DNA from: Enoplolaimus lenunculus | Taxonomy: Eukaryota; Nematoda; Enoplea; Enoplida; Thoracostomopsidae | Length of the DNA stretch: 64,000 nucleotides | Direction: 5' to 3' | Assembly: GCA_030248215.1 (NCBI GenBank) | Contig: JASANG010003862.1 | Span: 310,001 to 374,000 of the forward strand | In this document: in pieces, positions 59,743 to 64,000 of the stretch | How positions within the stretch are numbered: the first letter of the stretch is position 1 | Layout of the letters: each line of letters starts with the position of its first letter | Notes under the pieces: model-generated | The model's database searches: none | What the model saw: only the letters and a program-made list of their open reading frames with translations | What the model was told of the DNA's origin: nothing | Translations under genes and position numbers: made by a program

Positions 59743-60330
59743 TGACATGAATGCACACCTTTCATGCCGATACAACTTGGTCGTTGCGGAAATGTTTTTC
59801 AATCATTTTCAGCACTCTTCCTGATTTCCATTGTGGCAATCAAATTTATAAAATCTCCGCAAAAATTTCTTGTCCTCCGGCATTGGTTACGATGTGGATT
59901 GCCACGCCTCACAAATACCACAGAATCAAATGTCTTACATACATCACATCAGAAAACGCCAATTCAGTTGGGATTCAAAGACATCGTTGCATGCAGAATT
60001 TCAGTATTTCACAACTTCGAACACAAAGCGGTGTATATTGGCTTTGCTGTATGATTATTTTGTTGGCGAATGCAATTAATATCAAAGATTAACTACGAAT
60101 TTTAGCAAACCAACAATAATAAGTTAATGCACCTTGCTTGACAGTTCGTGTATACTAATTTTTGCTATTGTAAACAACGTGGAATGAGGATATTAAAAAG
60201 CGGTTTACATTCTTTGAATACCAACTAAAATTAGTTCGTTTATGGTTGTCGTGAGCTTGGCGCAGTTGTTGTTGTTGTTGTAAAACTTGCGCCGCTAAAC
60301 TATTGGTGTACGATTTTTGACGGATTCTTT
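59743..60330. other. Overlapping open frames, no gene recognised
   Basis: All three plus frames are open for 70-110 codons between about 59750 and 60090. No frame has a convincing domain or pair of splice sites. A GTTGTTGTTGTTGTTG run lies near 60265. Confidence 0.3.
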
Positions 60331-60339
60331 GTGCGTGCC

Positions 60340-60634
60340 CACCAACGGATCCAGAGAAGGGCGGACTGGGGCGTACGCCCCGTCATCAGAAATTTTTCGT
60401 GATAAAATGGTAAGGTACCTACCTTACAATTTTCCCCTTAGAAAATGTTTTGTAAAAAAGTTAAGGTCTAAAATTTTTCCCTCAGAATTTTTTGTAATAA
60501 AATGATAAGGTTTTTCCTTACAATTTTCACCTCAGAAGAATTTTTTGGTGATAGAATAATAAGGTTTCTACCTTACAATTTTTGCGTTTCATGCCACCCC
60601 GCCCCCGCTTCAGAAATCCTTGGATCAACCGCTG
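60340..60634. mobile_element. Foldback element with internal short tandem units
   Basis: Left end GGATCCAGAGAAGGGCGG and right end CCGCCCCCGCTTCAG plus CCTTGGATC. Between them are about three units of 60-70 bp, each with AGAAATTTTTTGTGATAA-like sequence and a GTAAGG/CCTTAC hairpin. Related to 11625-11870. Confidence 0.45.
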
Positions 60635-61021
60635 TGTGGTCCTATGTGTGGTTTTATGCGTAATATTATGGTTAATTGTAGGCGTGTATCCTTATGGTGC
60701 TGCATATATCGAAATTGCATGCATAGAAGTGTGCTCGCAGATATATATTTACTTGTAGGTTGGTTGACAGTAAAACTTGTTGTGGTAAACCATTTCAAAT
60801 TTGTAATTTATGTTGCATTAATGAGTAATTATGGTATGTGTCCGTGGCAGGGTTATGCAGTTACCATTATTTCTACTATTTTAAAAATTATCAAGCAATT
60901 ATAGAATGGTATATATCGTTATATTCAGAAGATACACCAACCGTTTTAGGCTCAGGAATTAAACAACAAAAACATTTCATTTCGAAATATGCGTTAACTA
61001 AGAAGATGTTCTTTATTTTTA

Positions 61022-61105
61022 GGGGTACAATCGGAGTCTGCATCCGGCTCCGGTAAATATTCCGCCGGAGGATCTGGACATTTCGGTAGTAAAATTTTGC
61101 TAAGC
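61022..61105. mobile_element. hAT-like MITE family 1 fragment
   Basis: GGGGTACAATCGGAGTCTG, CCGGCTCCGG and TTTCGGTAGTAAAATTTTGC match the left part of family 1; the rest is absent. Confidence 0.6.
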
Positions 61106-61317
61106 AAAAATTGTAATAATAGAAACCTCTACGGCCCTAAAAGTATTTAACATGGGCCTGAGTTTCTGTAGAATTCGATATACGGCTGGGTTTCACAAAG
61201 GTCTAGCTTTATCCGTAATTCGATGCGACGCTAATTTACCTCTGGGACGTTTTAGCGGTTTTATTTAACCCTTTCTCACATGAATATTTTCTATTTCTCC
61301 TGAGACCTACTTTTATG

Positions 61318-61384
61318 CTAGGATTCGTACTCCAGTGACTGGAGTGGGAGGCGAGTACCATCACCACTCAGCTATAGGAGCTTG
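61318..61384 (-). repeat. tRNA-derived sequence (SINE-like head)
   Basis: On the minus strand, TAGCTGAGTGGTGATGG resembles an A box with D loop, and CTGGAGTACGAATCCTAG a T arm with B box, at tRNA-like spacing. No closed acceptor stem; probably the head of a SINE or a tRNA relic. Confidence 0.45.
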
Positions 61385-61557
61385 ACGCTCGAGTCCGAGG
61401 GGCTCTCACGTCTTGTGGTGATTTAGTACTATGTATACATGTTGTAATTGTTAAACACGGTGCGATATATACTATTTAATGTATATATACACTGCGCTGA
61501 GTTGCCTACAGGCAACTCAATGTGAGAAGGGGTTAACACAAAGTTTTTCTGAGTTAA

Positions 61558-61975
61558 CACACAGGACAGTGGGACAGTAGGACAGTGGGGGACAGTAGGA
61601 CAGCGGGACAGTGGGACAGCAGGACAGCGGGACAGCAGGACAGCGGGACAGTAGGACAGCTGGACAGTAGGACAGCGGGACAGAGGGACAGTAGGACAGC
61701 GGGACAGTAGGACAGCGGGACAATAGGACAGTGGGATAGTAGGACAGTGGGATAGTAGGACAGTGGGACAGTAGGACAGTGGGGGACAGTAGGACAGCGG
61801 GACAGTGGGACAGCAGGACAGCGGGACAGTAGGACAGCTGGACAGTAGGACAGCGGGACACAGGGACAGTAGGACAGCGGGACAGTAGGACAGCGGTAAA
61901 GTAGGACAGTGGGATAGTAGGACAGTGGGATAGTAGGACAGTGGGACAGTAGGACAGTAGGAAAGCTGGACAGTA
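61558..61975. repeat. Octamer minisatellite GGACAGYR
   Basis: About 50 units of 8 bp, mainly GGACAGTA, GGACAGCG and GGACAGTG, with occasional GGATAGTA. A superimposed longer duplication repeats the landmark GTGGGGGACAG at about 193 bp spacing (61586 and 61779). On the minus strand it is open in several frames as LLSYCPTV-like repeats, an artefact of the octamer. Confidence 0.92.
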
Positions 61976-63035
61976 GATCGCTCTAACAAAGTCCCTTCGG
62001 ACAGACTTCGTGTTATGCAATAAACGAAAGTGATTCTGACAACCATAAGACAAAACAGCTGTCCATTCTATAACGTATTCACAAAGTGGCATCTGTATGT
62101 GCGAAAGTGCGACAAAGATACGCCGTTCAGAGGGACTCTCTGTTGTCAGCCGGGTGTACACATAGTGAATTGACTTTTGGATATATAACTTATAAACATT
62201 GCAATTAGGAACTTTGGGGCTCGCATGTGGGTACAATTTTTTACAGTAGCGTAGACAGTATAACGTGGATGACTCATAAATTCAATGAACTTGAAAGGTT
62301 ATTCACACATGTGAACTAAATTCCTAGCTCTGATTTTCAATGAATCATTTGCAGCTGCAAATGTTTCCAACGAGATTTGGACAAAACTTGCAAGTGTATG
62401 TTGCAGTTGCACGTACTCGCAGCAAAAACTTGCATGTGTGAACAGGGTTTTCTGGTTAGAAGTTTAGAATTAAATTCTCTTTCATTATGAGCTTTTGGAT
62501 AAATACATGAGAACTCCGAAAAAAATTTAAATGTTTAAATTTTAGTGTTTTTAGCGATTTTGAAGATTGGAAAACGACCCTATTAATTTGTGTACCAAAA
62601 GCAGCTTTTTACTAAATTTATTCGCGATAAAATTACCAAATTCATCAGAAACACTTCAACTGATAAGGAGATATGTGGTTTCAGCGCAATCTGTAATTAT
62701 TACATGGCGTTTTGACCTCATTCCGATATCACTTATCCGTTCGAATCACTCGTCAAAAAGCCCTTGAATTCAAGACATTTATATTTTAACCATTTCAGAC
62801 ACGAATTACTTAAGCGTTTAAGGCTATTAATGTCTGTAATAAGGCTTTTAAATGCTACTGTGACATTCTTTGGCTTCAGTGTTTATTAACCGTGACTTAG
62901 CAGGCAAAAAACTGGCGTAAGGTGAAAGTTTCATTCTTGCATGCAGGCGTTTTGTAGCTTCGAATAAATAATTCTTTGTATTTAAATTGATCTATAATAT
63001 TACGCAATCTGCGCTGCCTACTTGTCTCGTTGAAA
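61976..63035. other. No gene recognised
   Basis: AT-rich with short open frames only. No repeat family recognised. Confidence 0.3.
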
Positions 63036-63039
63036 CCTG

Positions 63040-63262
63040 AGCTCGTATTCTCATATGTGTGTAGCACCTATTATCAGTTGGTGATAAGCCTTGTAACTTT
63101 CGAAGCAGGGAATAGTGATCTTTGAAATTCAGCACATTTATTGCTTTCGATTTTCTCTGCGACTGCGCAAATTTTGAGATCTGTAATTGCACCAGTTCGT
63201 TAGATTGAAATCCTGTTACTAACTGGTGATAGGTGCTATATGCATTTGAGAATATGGGCCCT
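63040..63262. repeat. Small foldback
   Basis: CGTATTCTCATATGTGTGTA and GCACCTATTATCAGTTGGTG near the left; CACCTATCACCAGTTAGTAA and ATATTCTCAAATGCATATAG as the complement of the right end. No coding sequence. Confidence 0.55.
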
Positions 63263-64000
63263 TGGCATAATTGTGAGTTTCATCAGGTATGTGCAAATTT
63301 GAGCGCCTGCAGCCTCCTGGATACCTACCCTTACCCTAAAAATAACATTATTTATGTAAAGTATGTAAGGAAATATTCTGTCGTAGTGTAATACTGCGGT
63401 CACCTGTTTCCAACGTGTATAATGTCCCTCATATAAACAGCGAAATGCACTTTTCTTTCTCGCTATTACATTTCCCAAAATGCCTATGACAAACTTGTTC
63501 CAGAAAAACAAAAATTCAGCGGCAGCTGCAGCCTCTGAAACTGTAAATATATTTTGAAATAAAAAGTTTTCGCAGTTTCTTGTTTCAACCTTACAAAAAC
63601 AGTTGCACTGTCTCTCTGCTATTGCAAAGCAACTGTCATTAGTTTATAGAATACCAATCAAATAAACTCCTATTTTGCTTCACAATTGGGTGCAGAGTTT
63701 TGTTTCGTAAGTTTTTCAGTTCAGGATAGTCTCAGGTAAGTATGTGAAAGGCGAAAGGTGTTGATTTTGTATTGCAGACGTAAATTTACGTTGAACTAAA
63801 TTCAGTTCCATAGCCAGCTCAACATTGCTCCAAGAGACAGCCAAAAATTACTAAGAGGCACGAGAAGAATTCGTATGCCTTGCGAGCGGTGCGAAACGTT
63901 TCATAGGACAGCGAACATTTTTTCGGTGATAGGGCTTCGTTGCTGCTGTTTGGCCTGTTCGCTCGGCTGAATTAACTCTTATCAATTTCGTGCAATCGTT
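63263..64000. other. No gene recognised at right edge
   Basis: AT-rich sequence with no domain-bearing ORF. A gene may begin beyond the edge, but nothing here shows it. Confidence 0.3.

Noticed and set aside
59870-60079. Possible GINS PSF1-like exon (NTKRCILALLYDYF resembles NRRCTVAYLYDR)
   Set aside because: The similarity covers about 15 residues; the upstream residues do not fit, all three frames are open here and no partner exons were found.
61429-62236. 205- and 239-aa minus-strand frames rich in LLSYCPTV
   Set aside because: Translation of the GGACAGYR octamer in overlapping frames.

Overview
The window is AT-rich eukaryotic DNA. It holds intron-containing genes with GT-AG introns and small exons, set among many short DNA-transposon derivatives and tandem repeats. 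The gene set (NTF2, an FBXO42-type F-box/Kelch protein, an ATRX-type ADD protein, a PAN/apple-domain protein) indicates an animal, and the divergence from vertebrate and insect proteins as I remember them suggests a non-model invertebrate. I cannot place the phylum. Degenerate GCTTAG/TTAGGC hexamers recall the nematode telomere repeat, but here they lie inside mobile elements and are not diagnostic.

Layout. 1-0.9 kb: a satellite of AAATCCCAATTTCCC blocks alternating with a small AGCG/CGCT hairpin; the same satellite returns inverted at 6.3-7.3 kb inside a TA-flanked inverted-repeat element. 0.9-10.9 kb: no gene recognised; hAT-like MITEs with clear 8-bp target duplications and a 114-bp minisatellite. 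10.9-16.5 kb (minus): a complete four-exon NTF2 gene whose introns are filled with nested MITEs. 17.8-19.0 kb: a cluster of four tRNA-like repeats. 19.8-22.4 kb: a long inverted repeat (arms about 465 bp). 22.7-31.6 kb (plus): a ten-exon FBXO42-like gene. 32.3-34.8 kb: three or four DNA elements, some nested. 35.6-40.9 kb (plus): an eight-exon gene for an ATRX-like ADD-domain protein that ends without a helicase. 41.2-42.3 kb: fossil fragments (a possible Polinton-type piece and a Ty3/Gypsy gag remnant). 44.8-48.4 kb: a 92-bp satellite of about 39 near-identical monomers with degraded borders. 48.7-51.1 kb (minus): three PAN-domain exons forming the 3' part of a secreted-type gene. 51.4-64 kb: mostly foldback and hAT-like elements, a 213-bp palindrome, an octamer minisatellite and a tRNA-derived repeat; one possible terminal exon of an unknown gene at 56.6 kb.

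The host genes are not obviously functionally linked: nuclear import of Ran (NTF2), SCF ubiquitin ligase substrate recognition (FBXO42), heterochromatin reading (ADD protein) and an extracellular or surface PAN protein. Exon models were built by eye from protein similarity, reading-frame continuity and splice sites; every junction used preserves frame. No database search was run.
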